Assembly: GCA_025354065.1 (NCBI GenBank)
Contig: JANXNM010000205.1
Coordinates: 1-14,742 of the forward strand
DNA: 14,742 bases
Origin: Synechococcales cyanobacterium 340R_concoct_173_sub
Lineage (GTDB): Bacteria; Cyanobacteriota; Cyanobacteriia; Leptolyngbyales; Leptolyngbyaceae
Direction of reading: 5' to 3'
Shown here: positions 7,316-14,621 of the stretch, one piece after another
Numbering within the stretch: position 1 is the first letter of the stretch
Layout of the letters: every line of letters starts with the position of its first letter
The notes under the pieces: model-generated
Seen by the model: only the letters and a program-made list of their open reading frames with translations
Database searches by the model: none
What the model was told of the DNA's origin: nothing
Program-made: the position numbers and the translations under genes

Positions 7316-8049
7316 GATGAAGTTTCGCTCGAATCCAAAAAACTATACCCAATGCCGGGAACGGTATGGATAAATTGTAATTTGTCAAAGCGATCGGTGC
7401 TACAAAGCTTCTGGCGCAAGCGTTTAATATAAGAATCAACAATCCGATCGTCCCCACCAAAATCATTTCCCCAGACAGTATCGAGAAGCTGCAATCGACT
7501 CCAGACCCGGCCTGGTCTCTGTGCCATCGTCGCGAGTAGATTGAATTCTAACGTGGTGAATTTAACTCCTTCACGATCGCCGTTGGGTAATTTGAGATGA
7601 ACCGATCGGGTCTCTTTATTAATCTCAAGATGGGTTGTTTCAAAATAATAATCAACTCCAGGACTCTGACTGCGTAGTTCGCGCCGTAGCAGTGCTCGCA
7701 GCCGAACTGTAAGCTCCACAGGGTTAAAAGGCTTGGCCATATAATCATCAGCGCCCGTCGAGAACCCGATAATCCGATCGATTTCCTCCGTTTTCCCCGT
7801 TAACATCATGATATAGGGGTCTTTTTGTCCGAGTTTGCTAGATTGTCGAATGTGTGTACAGACATCCAACCCATTCATTCCCGGTAGCATCAAATCTAGA
7901 ATCACGACATCGGGTTGAAATTGCCGAAATGCATCAACTCCGGCTTTCCCATCATGAACCACCTGACAATGATGTCCTTCACTCTGAATGCAGGTCCGAA
8001 TCATTGCCGCAATATTGACTTCATCTTCAACGATCAGCACCGTTACCAT
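7312..8049 (-). CDS. OmpR/PhoB-family response regulator
   Basis: A 245-residue DNA-binding response regulator, partner of the overlapping kinase. The receiver domain has the acidic pair E8/D9 (LIVEDE), phospho-acceptor D52 (VVILDLMLPGMNGL), T84 (MLTGKT) and K106 (MAKPFNP). The C-terminal winged-helix domain (about 140-240) shows FTTLEFNLLATMAQRPGRVWSR, then LLDTVWG, the recognition-helix region RIVDSYIKRLRQKL and the final GIGYSF. All receiver residues are intact. I chose ATG 8049; TTG 8061 would add MAKS in frame, and neither has a strong ribosome site. It is divergent from the small gene at 8252, so the roughly 200-base space between them probably carries both promoters. Confidence 0.93.
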   Translation of the reverse strand: MVTVLIVEDEVNIAAMIRTCIQSEGHHCQVVHDGKAGVDAFRQFQPDVVILDLMLPGMNGLDVCTHIRQSSKLGQKDPYIMMLTGKTEEIDRIIGFSTGADDYMAKPFNPVELTVRLRALLRRELRSQSPGVDYYFETTHLEINKETRSVHLKLPNGDREGVKFTTLEFNLLATMAQRPGRVWSRLQLLDTVWGNDFGGDDRIVDSYIKRLRQKLCSTDRFDKLQFIHTVPGIGYSFLDSSETSS

Positions 8050-8124
8050 AGATTTTGCCAAATTAGAATCTTACTTCTGATATTACGCCGGACATTTTTG
8101 ATTTTTTCTATCATTGTGTCAAAA

Positions 8125-8138
8125 ATTTACAATTTACA
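8125..8138. promoter_or_regulatory. Tandem ATTTACA repeat upstream of the response regulator
   Basis: ATTTACAATTTACA is two exact 7-base tandem copies, about 75 bases upstream of the response-regulator start, in AT-rich DNA between divergent genes. Direct repeats are typical sites for OmpR-family regulators. The 7-base period differs from the 10-base period of the cyanobacterial HLR1 site, so I do not assign a regulator. Confidence 0.25.
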
Positions 8139-8251
8139 TTCACGCAGTCATATCTTTTATAGCAATAATCTCTTCGTAGTCATAGCGGCTATCTATGATT
8201 ATATATAGCTTTTTTAATATAAGTTCTTTAAGTGGAGTTTGACTTCTCTAT

Positions 8252-8623
8252 ATGTTCTCCATAACCCCCAATCCGAGTCATTGGAGACTCTCTACCCATA
8301 TTACCAATCTTCTCCGTCAAGATCTCAAGCTATTAGTCTATTTAGACCGAGAGCGATGCAAACCGAGGTTTTCAATTAATTATTCTCCCCAACACATTGA
8401 AGTGTTTTACGATCACAAACTTTGTATTCAAATGGATAAGAATGAAGTTCTTATGCTTCAGTCGTTCTCTAGGGGGCAGATGCCTCAAGTGATTGAAATA
8501 TTTTTCGATCGAGAGTTGGCAATGTTCTTGATCGATAGCGAAATTGTTGTCGATCGAATTGCACAGAATCAAACTATCAATCGAATTTTATACAGTCATA
8601 TTTTAGAGCCGATTTTAGACTGA
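8252..8623 (+). CDS. Hypothetical protein, 123 residues
   Basis: I do not recognise this protein. It is soluble-looking, with no membrane helix or signal peptide, and mixes charged and hydrophobic residues in a pattern suggesting an alpha/beta fold: LKLLVYLDRERC, HIEVFYDHKLCIQM, VIEIFFDRELAMFLIDSEIVVDRI and a C-terminal ILYSHILEPILD. Two similar strand-like units (EVFYDHKL and EIFFDREL) hint at an internal repeat. GGAG sits about 14 bases before ATG 8252, rather far for a ribosome site. It lies 57 bases before the LCP gene on the same strand and could be its operon leader. Its promoter region is shared with the divergent response regulator. Confidence 0.6.
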   Translation: MFSITPNPSHWRLSTHITNLLRQDLKLLVYLDRERCKPRFSINYSPQHIEVFYDHKLCIQMDKNEVLMLQSFSRGQMPQVIEIFFDRELAMFLIDSEIVVDRIAQNQTINRILYSHILEPILD

Positions 8624-8670
8624 ATGTCTTTGTATGATGAATGACGAATATTTGTAATTGTTTGGTTTGT

Positions 8671-8676
8671 GAGGAG
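8671..8676 (+). promoter_or_regulatory. Ribosome-binding site that sets the LCP start
   Basis: GAGGAG at 8671-8676 lies 4 bases before GTG 8681. An in-frame GTG at 8669 overlaps this site and is therefore unlikely to be the start. Confidence 0.65.
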
Positions 8677-8680
8677 TAGA

Positions 8681-9706
8681 GTGATAAATCCAGTTTCTCG
8701 GTTACGGCAGGGCAAACGCTTACTGCAACCCTACAAGTTTCAGCAATTTTCCGTTCATTCAGGGAAGCGGCTATTACTATTTTTGTCTTTGATTGCAGCG
8801 TTGAGTTTTAGTTTGGGGGCGGCCCTAGTAATTGCATTAAATGCTCAGATCTTCAATCATTCCAGAAAGACGACTGAAAAGATAGTGACAACCCCCATTC
8901 TTTCGGCGATTCCGAATCAACTTACACGCCCAGTGAACCTACTCGTTCTGGGAATTGATCAATCCCGATCACTCCAGAAGTCTGAAAATAAATCAGAAAC
9001 GGCCTTAGACGGTAACAGCGATACCATGCTTCTAGTCAGATTTGATCCTAGTTCTAGCAAAGCGACGGTGCTATCGATTCCTCGCGACACAAAAGTTCCC
9101 TTAATAGGCAGTGAAACGCAAAAAATTAATGATGCCAATGTTCTTGGCGGTCCGCCCATGGCTGCTCGAACGGTGAGTGAGTTACTCGAAGGAATTGCGA
9201 TCGATCGCTATGTCCGTCTAGATACTCAAGCGTTGATTCATCTGGTTGATATTTTGGGTGGAGTTGATATTAATGTTCCTGCGGCGATGCATTACCGCGA
9301 TCGGACCCAAGGATTAACAATTGATTTTCGACCTGGACTTCAACATTTATCGGGTCAACATTTGGAAGAGTATGTCCGATTTCGGAATGATGGTATGGGT
9401 GATATTGGACGAGTGCAGCGTCAACAAGGTGTTCTGAAAGCATTACTCCATAGTCTCGTTGTGCCCACTGCTTGGGTTAAACTGCCTCAGTTGCTTCGAG
9501 TGACCCAAGATAGTGTAGATACGAATTTATCAGTAGAAGAATTGCTAGTGCTGTTGAATTTTCTGAAGGATTATCAGGAAAAACGATTGAAAACGGTTAT
9601 GTTACCCGGACGATTTAGTACGCCGGATGAGTATGATTATAGTTATTGGATTCCTGATGAAGATAAAATTCATCGTTTTCTATCACAAGACTTTTCGCAG
9701 CTATAA
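8681..9706 (+). CDS. LytR-CpsA-Psr (LCP) family cell-wall ligase
   Basis: A 341-residue membrane-anchored LCP protein. The family transfers undecaprenyl-diphosphate-linked glycans onto cell-wall peptidoglycan. A cytoplasmic N-terminus is followed by one membrane helix (about 31-53), and the LCP domain (about 85-260) faces outward. Signature residues are present: NLLVLGID with D93, GNSDTMLLV (112-119), the LSIPRDT loop with R135/D136, IDRYVRLD with R176 and R179, and the block EEYVRFRNDGMGDIGRVQRQ with R233, R235, D237, D241, R244 and R247. These are the polyprenyl-phosphate-binding and catalytic arginines and aspartates. Length is normal for a single-domain LCP protein. It belongs with UppP at 11621, which regenerates the same lipid carrier. 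In cyanobacteria the substrate glycan is not known from sequence. Confidence 0.92.
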   Translation: MINPVSRLRQGKRLLQPYKFQQFSVHSGKRLLLFLSLIAALSFSLGAALVIALNAQIFNHSRKTTEKIVTTPILSAIPNQLTRPVNLLVLGIDQSRSLQKSENKSETALDGNSDTMLLVRFDPSSSKATVLSIPRDTKVPLIGSETQKINDANVLGGPPMAARTVSELLEGIAIDRYVRLDTQALIHLVDILGGVDINVPAAMHYRDRTQGLTIDFRPGLQHLSGQHLEEYVRFRNDGMGDIGRVQRQQGVLKALLHSLVVPTAWVKLPQLLRVTQDSVDTNLSVEELLVLLNFLKDYQEKRLKTVMLPGRFSTPDEYDYSYWIPDEDKIHRFLSQDFSQL

Positions 9707-9728
9707 TTTCTAGTATGTGTTCTGCTCA

Positions 9729-9742
9729 ATGATTTAAATCAT
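9729..9742. promoter_or_regulatory. 14-bp perfect palindrome upstream of the PLD gene
   Basis: ATGATTTAAATCAT is fully self-complementary. It lies between the LCP stop and the PLD-like gene, 34 bases before its ATG. The position and symmetry suit a dimeric regulator site. It is AT-rich and short, so chance is possible. Confidence 0.3.
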
Positions 9743-9776
9743 CAATGATATTTACGGATTAGACTAGGGGCTTATT

Positions 9777-11553
9777 ATGCGGAAAATAGTTAAAAATGAT
9801 GCATTGTCAGTCAATGCGATCGCTGGATCTTACGTTGTTTTACTTGGAATTAACCTGACAAAAACAGCAGGTAAAGGTGTTCTGGGGTTTGCGATCGAAC
9901 GAATTGACCATACCGAAAATGAGCGGTATTGGTTGAAAGGATTAAAAACCTTTGAAGAAACAGATCCCGATCGGTTTGTCAGCATTCCAATGTCCACCCT
10001 AGAGCATCCCGTACAGTCTTTTCAGTGGGGTGACTATACCGCAAAACCCCATCACGACTATACCTATCGCATCGTTGCCATGATGGGCAAACCGAAAAAT
10101 TTAGTCCAAGGGACAACGGTTGAAGTTCAGATGCAGACTGAAAATGAAGAGGTTGGAACCCACTCTGTTTACTTCAATCGCGGTGTTGCAGGTTCTCAAG
10201 CCTATGCAAATAAATTTAAAAATTTGCCGCCCGATCAAGTGCCGGATCACAAAGCATTAGATTGGCTTTCGCGAGGTCTAGTCGAAGCTATGCTTGCATT
10301 TATCGCTCAAGCCAAAGGTAAGCGCTATTCGTTAACGGGCAGCACTCTATGAATTTCAGCATCAGCCCGTTCTTGCAGCCTTTAAATCTGCTCATGATAC
10401 GGACGCAGATGTCAAAATTGTGTTTGATGCTCGTCCGAATTCCCAGGATTATCCTGATAAAGCCAATCGAGCTGCGATCGAAGCAGCAGGAATTGCCGAT
10501 TTAACGATTCCTCGTACCGCATCACCCAGTTTCATTTCCCATAATAAATTCATTGTCTTACTCGATAAAGGCAAACCAATTCAAGTTTGGACGGGATCGA
10601 CAAATATCACAGAAGGTGGAATTTTTGGGCATTCAAATTTAGGACATATTGTCCGTGATGAATCGATCGCGGCTTCTTATTTTGCCTACTGGGAACAGTT
10701 AAGTGCTGACCCAGAAGCGGCAAAATTGCGACCTTGGAATGACAAAAATACACCAACCCCCAAGGCTGAACCCAAGCCCAATTCCATTGCGACGGTATTT
10801 AGTCCACGATCGTCCGTAGATGCCTTACAGTGGTATGCCGATCGCATGGCTGCAACCAATTCTGCTGTATTTTTTACTGCTGCATTTGGGGTCGATAAAC
10901 TATTCCAATCTGTTCTAGAAAAGGATGGTAATTTTCTACGATATATGTTGTTGGAAAAAACTGATGGTAGTGTTGATGTCTTGAAGCGCAATCCTGAAAA
11001 TTATATTTCAGTGGGGGCGATTGACGATCAGCCCCTTGGCCACTATTTACAAGAGCGGCTTACGGGGTTGAATGATCATGTGAAATATATTCACACCAAA
11101 TATATGTTAGTTGATCCCTTAAGCGACAATCCGTTGGTCATTTCTGGCTCTGCTAATTTTAGTGATGCTTCAACGAAGAACAATGATGAAAATATGTTGG
11201 TGATTCAAGGAGATACTCGCGTTGCGGATATCTACCTGTGCGAATTTATGCGGTTATTTAATCATTTTTATACTCGGGATTTGATGAATCAGAAAGTCGG
11301 CAATTCAGACTCAACGCAGCCAGATCAAATGACAATGCCAACGACTACAAGTAAACCCAAAAAATCTGGGGACAAAACAGCAGAAAAACCGATCGCTAAA
11401 ACACCAGATTCAACTATTACATCATCAAGTCCAGCCATTTCTAAATCTAGTGGTGGCTCCATCTATCTAGTACCAGATGATTCTTGGCAAGATGAATATT
11501 TTAAGAGTGATTCGCCTAAACAGAAAGAACGACTTTACTTTGCTGGTAAATAG
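9777..11553 (+). pseudogene. Phospholipase D-like (two-HKD) protein with one frameshift
   Basis: Without the frameshift this would be a protein of about 591 residues with two HKD motifs, the phosphodiesterase/nuclease-like branch of the phospholipase D superfamily. A beta-rich N-terminal domain (about 1-150) precedes it. Motif 1 is SHNKFIVLLDKG...WTGSTNITEGG, in which the usual Asp is one position late, so it is partly degenerate. Motif 2 is canonical: HTKYMLVDPLSDN...SGSANFSD. A Ser/Thr/Lys-rich linker leads to a conserved-looking end (YLVPDDSWQDEYF). One extra A at 10334/10335 (TTAACGGG, where TTACGGG would read through) shifts frame 3 to frame 1 and gives TGA at 10350. Restoring it joins KRYSL to RAALYEFQHQP. 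AGGGG (9766-9770) precedes ATG 9777 by 6 bases. It may be a recent mutation, since the rest is well preserved, or a sequencing error. Confidence 0.85.
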
Positions 11554-11620
11554 TTTTTATCGGGTGTCCAGTTTTCCAGAATTTGATACGTCTACTAGTT
11601 GATTAATTGTTGAGTGTTTC

Positions 11621-12514
11621 ATGTTACTTTCTCTTCTTGCGAATTCTGCTTGTTCTAGTGATATTGATTTGGGATTTATTGAACTGGGTTGGTTTAAGGT
11701 TTTTATCTTAGGCATTGTTCAAGGGATTACTGAACTCCTGCCAATTAGTAGCACTGCGCATATGCGAATTGCTCCTAGTCTTTTGGGATGGAAAGATCCC
11801 GGAACGGCGTTTAGCGCAGCCATGCAGCTTGCCAGCGTGACTGCGGTGATCTCTTATTTCTGGAAAGATATCAAAAGTCTATCCGGGGCCACAGTGCGGG
11901 CGATCGCACAGCAGGATTACCGCGATCGAGATTTTCGGTTGGCGATTGGCCTGCTGGTGGGAACGCTGCCCATTATTGCTGGTGGATTGCTATTCAAAAA
12001 ATCGCTGAATGCTTGTAATTCACCATTCCGGACCTTAACAGTAATTGGGATCGCCTCGATCGTCATGTCATTACTGCTGGCGATTGCGGAGAAGGTGGGA
12101 AATCGGCAGCGATCGTTTAATCAGCTTTCACTTCAGGATGGACTGTGGGTCGGCTTAGCTCAGGTATTGGCGATAATTCCAGGAGTCTCGCGATCGGGAT
12201 CTACTCTGACGATGGGACTGTTTCTCGGCATGGAACGAGAGACCGCAGCAAAGTTCTCATTCCTATTAGGATTACCCGCTATTATTCTGGCGGGATCTGT
12301 GGAGCTACACACGCTCATGACGGCAGGACTGAATGCAGAGGGCTGGGGAATTTTGTTGGTCGGATTAGTGACGGCAAGTATTTCTGCATTTGCAGCAATT
12401 TATGGATTGTTACATTATTTGGAGAAGCGATCGACTTGGATTTTTGTTTGGTACCGTTTGTTAATGGGGATTTATTTATTAATCGGCGTGAATGCTGGAT
12501 TTTTACAAAATTAA
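11621..12514 (+). CDS. uppP: Undecaprenyl-diphosphatase (UppP/BacA)
   Basis: A 297-residue integral membrane enzyme that removes a phosphate from undecaprenyl diphosphate, returning the lipid carrier for peptidoglycan and glycan synthesis. The catalytic motifs are intact: QGITELLPISSTAH (34-47), with E38 and H47, and PGVSRSGST (187-195), with R191. STAH replaces the STGH of the E. coli enzyme, a variant I recall from cyanobacterial homologues. About seven to eight membrane helices are visible, and the length is slightly above the usual 265-280 because of the N-terminus. The gene lies between the PLD-like and DUF1345 genes on the same strand. No strong ribosome site precedes ATG 11621. Confidence 0.95.
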   Translation: MLLSLLANSACSSDIDLGFIELGWFKVFILGIVQGITELLPISSTAHMRIAPSLLGWKDPGTAFSAAMQLASVTAVISYFWKDIKSLSGATVRAIAQQDYRDRDFRLAIGLLVGTLPIIAGGLLFKKSLNACNSPFRTLTVIGIASIVMSLLLAIAEKVGNRQRSFNQLSLQDGLWVGLAQVLAIIPGVSRSGSTLTMGLFLGMERETAAKFSFLLGLPAIILAGSVELHTLMTAGLNAEGWGILLVGLVTASISAFAAIYGLLHYLEKRSTWIFVWYRLLMGIYLLIGVNAGFLQN

Positions 12515-12547
12515 TAGCTAGATTCATTGTTTTCTAACGATGATGTA

Positions 12548-13202
12548 ATGAAATATCCCAATGTTCGATTTCGGTTACTCCTCTCTATTCTTTTAGCTGG
12601 AATTGTGGCAATAGCTTTGCCGAGGTGGATATCACCATCAACCAACATGCTTTGTGTCGGTGATACAGGGATGATTTGCTTTTTGCTTTTGACTTGGAGG
12701 GCAATGGTAATCGCAACCCCACAAGTCATGCGTAACTATGCTCAGAAGGAAGATGTTGGACACTTTATCATTCTTGGCTTAGTCCTTGGTTCTGCGCTTT
12801 TGAGCTTCATGGCTTTAGGTTATTTGCTGAAAACGACCAAGGGGTTAGTTGGATTAGCATTAATCGTGCATTTAGGCTTATCGATCGCAACCATCCTGAT
12901 TGCTTGGTCCTTGGTCCATACTATCTTTGCTTTACACTATGCGAGGGGCTACTATCGAGATTAGAATACTCGTCTCAAAGATTGTCAAGTGAATGGATTG
13001 ATGTTTCCTAATGAAGAAGAACCCGACTATTGGGATTTTATGTATTTTTCTTTTATTATTGGTATGACTGGACAGGTTTCTGATGTTTCAATTACATCCC
13101 GGAGACTTCGTAAACTGGCGCTGTTTCATGGTGTGTTATCCTTCTTCTTCAAATACCGCAATTCTCCCCATGAGCATCAATATTATTGCAGGTCTTATTT
13201 AA
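12548..13202 (+). pseudogene. DUF1345 membrane protein, broken by a stop and a frameshift
   Basis: This is a membrane protein of the DUF1345 family, function unknown. The N-terminal part from ATG 12548 has membrane helices and the family block SLVHTIFALHYARGYYRD. A TAG at 12962-12964 interrupts it without changing frame; the frame then continues with [49 protein letters not shown], both typical of the family's C-terminal half. At 13151-13153 one extra A shifts the frame; removing it gives [16 protein letters not shown] and a stop at 13200-13202, just before the next gene. TTG 12527 is an alternative start. Two independent lesions make loss of function likely if the sequence is correct. Confidence 0.85.
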
Positions 13203-13212
13203 GGTATTTCCT

Positions 13213-14055
13213 ATGACCATGACTTTAATTACCACCGATCGTTATTCTAGTGATTTGAATTTAGTAAGTGCAGCCCAAGCAGCGATCGATAGCTTTGAGC
13301 AGTCTCCAAAATCAGGGGTCTGGCCCTTTTTACAGAAGACCAATATCATTCGAGATATGCGAATTCGGATTGCTGATCCATTTCAAGTGAATCAAGGTGG
13401 ACAGCCATTTTGTGGTCCTGCTGCTGTTTTAGTTGAACTGATTCGACGTAATCCTGTTCGTTATGTCAAAATCTGTCAGCAACTATTTGAAACTGGGATA
13501 ATTTCTGGAACGACTCAAACCATTTCTGCTGATGCTATTCTTCGGCAAAATAGTCGAGGTGATCTGCGTATGGAACAGGCAGACTGGATGGTTTTGGCAA
13601 CTCTTCGAGAAGCGGCAAATCTACTGTTTCCTGTGGAACCCAATGCCCCTCCCCTTCTGCGTAATATGGCTGGAATGACGAAACCTTGGGAAATTATAGG
13701 TTGGTGTATTCAGATCCTTGGGTATTCGCAAGTTCAACAGATTAATGTATTTTTGATGCAGAACCAGAATGTTTTGCGATCGATCGATACTGTTCTTCAA
13801 GCTGGAGGGGTCGCATTTGCGCTGATTACCGCAGAAGGTTTATTAGAGGATAAGGTTTCATTACCACTCCCTTCTCACTGGATTTCTTTACTAGGAAATG
13901 TGCAGAAAAACAATAATTTAGTAAGCTTCGATCTGTATACTTGGTCTCAAAAGCAACATTTGGAAGTAGATATCGAGAAATTTAAAAAGTACTTTTGGGT
14001 TTGTATTACTGCACTTCCTATTTCAGATCTCCCCTTAACTCAAGCTCAAACCTAA
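13213..14055 (+). CDS. Unknown protein with cysteine-peptidase-like active-site pattern
   Basis: A 280-residue protein that I cannot place in a named family. It shows the ordered residues of a papain/C39-like cysteine peptidase: glutamine(s) at 61/64 just before C67 in [17 protein letters not shown]222 in [12 protein letters not shown], and D240 in [10 protein letters not shown], where such enzymes place Asp/Asn before a Trp. The middle contains a conserved-looking stretch ([27 protein letters not shown], then [20 protein letters not shown]). No signal peptide or membrane helix is seen, so it is probably cytoplasmic or an exported effector. ATG 13213 is preceded by AAGG (13201-13204) 8 bases upstream, overlapping the stop of the DUF1345 gene. 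The annotation as a peptidase is inference from the motif pattern; other CGPxA-type papain-fold enzymes remain possible. Confidence 0.6.
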   Translation: MTMTLITTDRYSSDLNLVSAAQAAIDSFEQSPKSGVWPFLQKTNIIRDMRIRIADPFQVNQGGQPFCGPAAVLVELIRRNPVRYVKICQQLFETGIISGTTQTISADAILRQNSRGDLRMEQADWMVLATLREAANLLFPVEPNAPPLLRNMAGMTKPWEIIGWCIQILGYSQVQQINVFLMQNQNVLRSIDTVLQAGGVAFALITAEGLLEDKVSLPLPSHWISLLGNVQKNNNLVSFDLYTWSQKQHLEVDIEKFKKYFWVCITALPISDLPLTQAQT

Positions 14056-14098
14056 GGCTCACTTCTTGGATCTGAAAGCAGCATTGTAAAAGTTATTC

Positions 14099-14227
14099 GT
14101 GCGATCGGTAATCAAATTAAACGATTACTTGGAAGGAATTAATGACAGTCAAGAAAAGCTCAGCCTTTTGCGATCGTTAAACGATTGCTTAATGTGGACG
14201 GATAATCTAAGAGGGATAATGGGTTGA
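14099..14227 (+). CDS. Possible small 42-residue ORF
   Basis: GTG 14099 opens 42 codons to TGA 14225-14227. The product (VRSVIKLNDYLEGINDSQEK, then LSLLRSLNDCLMWTDNLRGI) has natural composition and an internal repeat, VRSVIKLNDYL against LRSLNDCLMW, from two copies of TTAAACGATTRCTT 60 bases apart (14117 and 14177). There is no ribosome site. The frame conflicts with a read-through extension of the preceding gene, so at most one is real. Confidence 0.25.
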   Translation: MRSVIKLNDYLEGINDSQEKLSLLRSLNDCLMWTDNLRGIMG

Positions 14228-14238
14228 TTACGTAATCA
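14225..14238. promoter_or_regulatory. 14-bp perfect palindrome TGATTACGTAATCA
   Basis: It is fully self-complementary. The same half-sites appear spaced 9 bases apart at 14108-14113 and 14123-14128 (GTAATC, GATTAC). It could bind a dimeric regulator, but no intact gene starts downstream in the window. Confidence 0.3.
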
Positions 14239-14306
14239 TTAGGAATTGGTTACGAATTGAATCAATTTTATATTTTTTTAGGGTATTACCCCATTGGGAA
14301 GGGCTT

Positions 14307-14401
14307 TCAGGTAGTGGTCTAAATCTGTTGATCCTTAATTCAAAATTCCAAGTCAGAATTTTATTTCAAAATTGTAATCAACAGATTTGGCGCACTACTG
14401 A
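14307..14401. repeat. 95-base inverted-repeat element, MITE-like
   Basis: The left arm at 14307-14332 begins TCAGGTAGTGG and ends AAATCTGTTGAT. The reverse complement of the right arm (14377-14401) begins TCAGTAGTGC and ends AAATCTGTTGAT. The inner 12 bases are identical and the outer half is near-identical with small gaps. The interior is AT-rich and non-coding. This suits a small non-autonomous transposable element. I do not see a clear target duplication. Confidence 0.5.
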
Positions 14402-14527
14402 TTTTAGCTCCTGCGGCTTAGACAGCACTGACGTTAACATAACGTGAGTTCGGGTTAAGGAAAGAAGAAAAAAGGGGGCAAAACAGATAATCTGGAGGTA
14501 CCAACCAACCAAAATCTGGATTACCAT

Positions 14528-14602
14528 ATGCCTAGTCTAGAAGAACTCTTCTGTTCCGTCGACGATTTCTGTCAAATCTTTGAACCGCAATGGCAGAGAT
14601 AA
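14528..14602 (+). pseudogene. IS982-family transposase, N-terminal remnant
   Basis: From ATG 14528 the product MPSLEELFCSVDDFCQIFEP (then QWQR) matches the start of IS982-family transposases as I recall them. It stops after 24 codons at TAA 14600-14602, where another element's end begins. The region upstream (about 14433-14460, containing AACGTGAGTTCGGGTTAAGG) resembles an IS982 terminal region. The catalytic core is absent, so the copy is inactive. Confidence 0.65.
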
Positions 14603-14621
14603 TAGACCTCCTGCGAAAGTA

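Larger units (their letters stand above)
14056..14527. other. Spacer with repeats between the last gene and the IS remnants
   Basis: It contains the small ORF at 14099, a palindrome at 14225-14238, a 95-base inverted-repeat element at 14307-14401 and, from about 14430, what looks like the left end and leader of an IS982-type element. GTAATC/GATTAC half-sites recur at 14108, 14123, 14226 and 14232. I see no other gene. Confidence 0.5.

Noticed and set aside
8125..8140. HLR1 (RpaB) site upstream of the response regulator
   Set aside because: The TTTACA units are 7 bases apart, whereas HLR1 needs two 8-base units separated by 2 bases (period 10).
12145..12537. Open frame of 130 codons on the plus strand inside uppP
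   Set aside because: It lies wholly in an alternate frame of a clearly recognised UppP with intact motifs, and its product is not protein-like.
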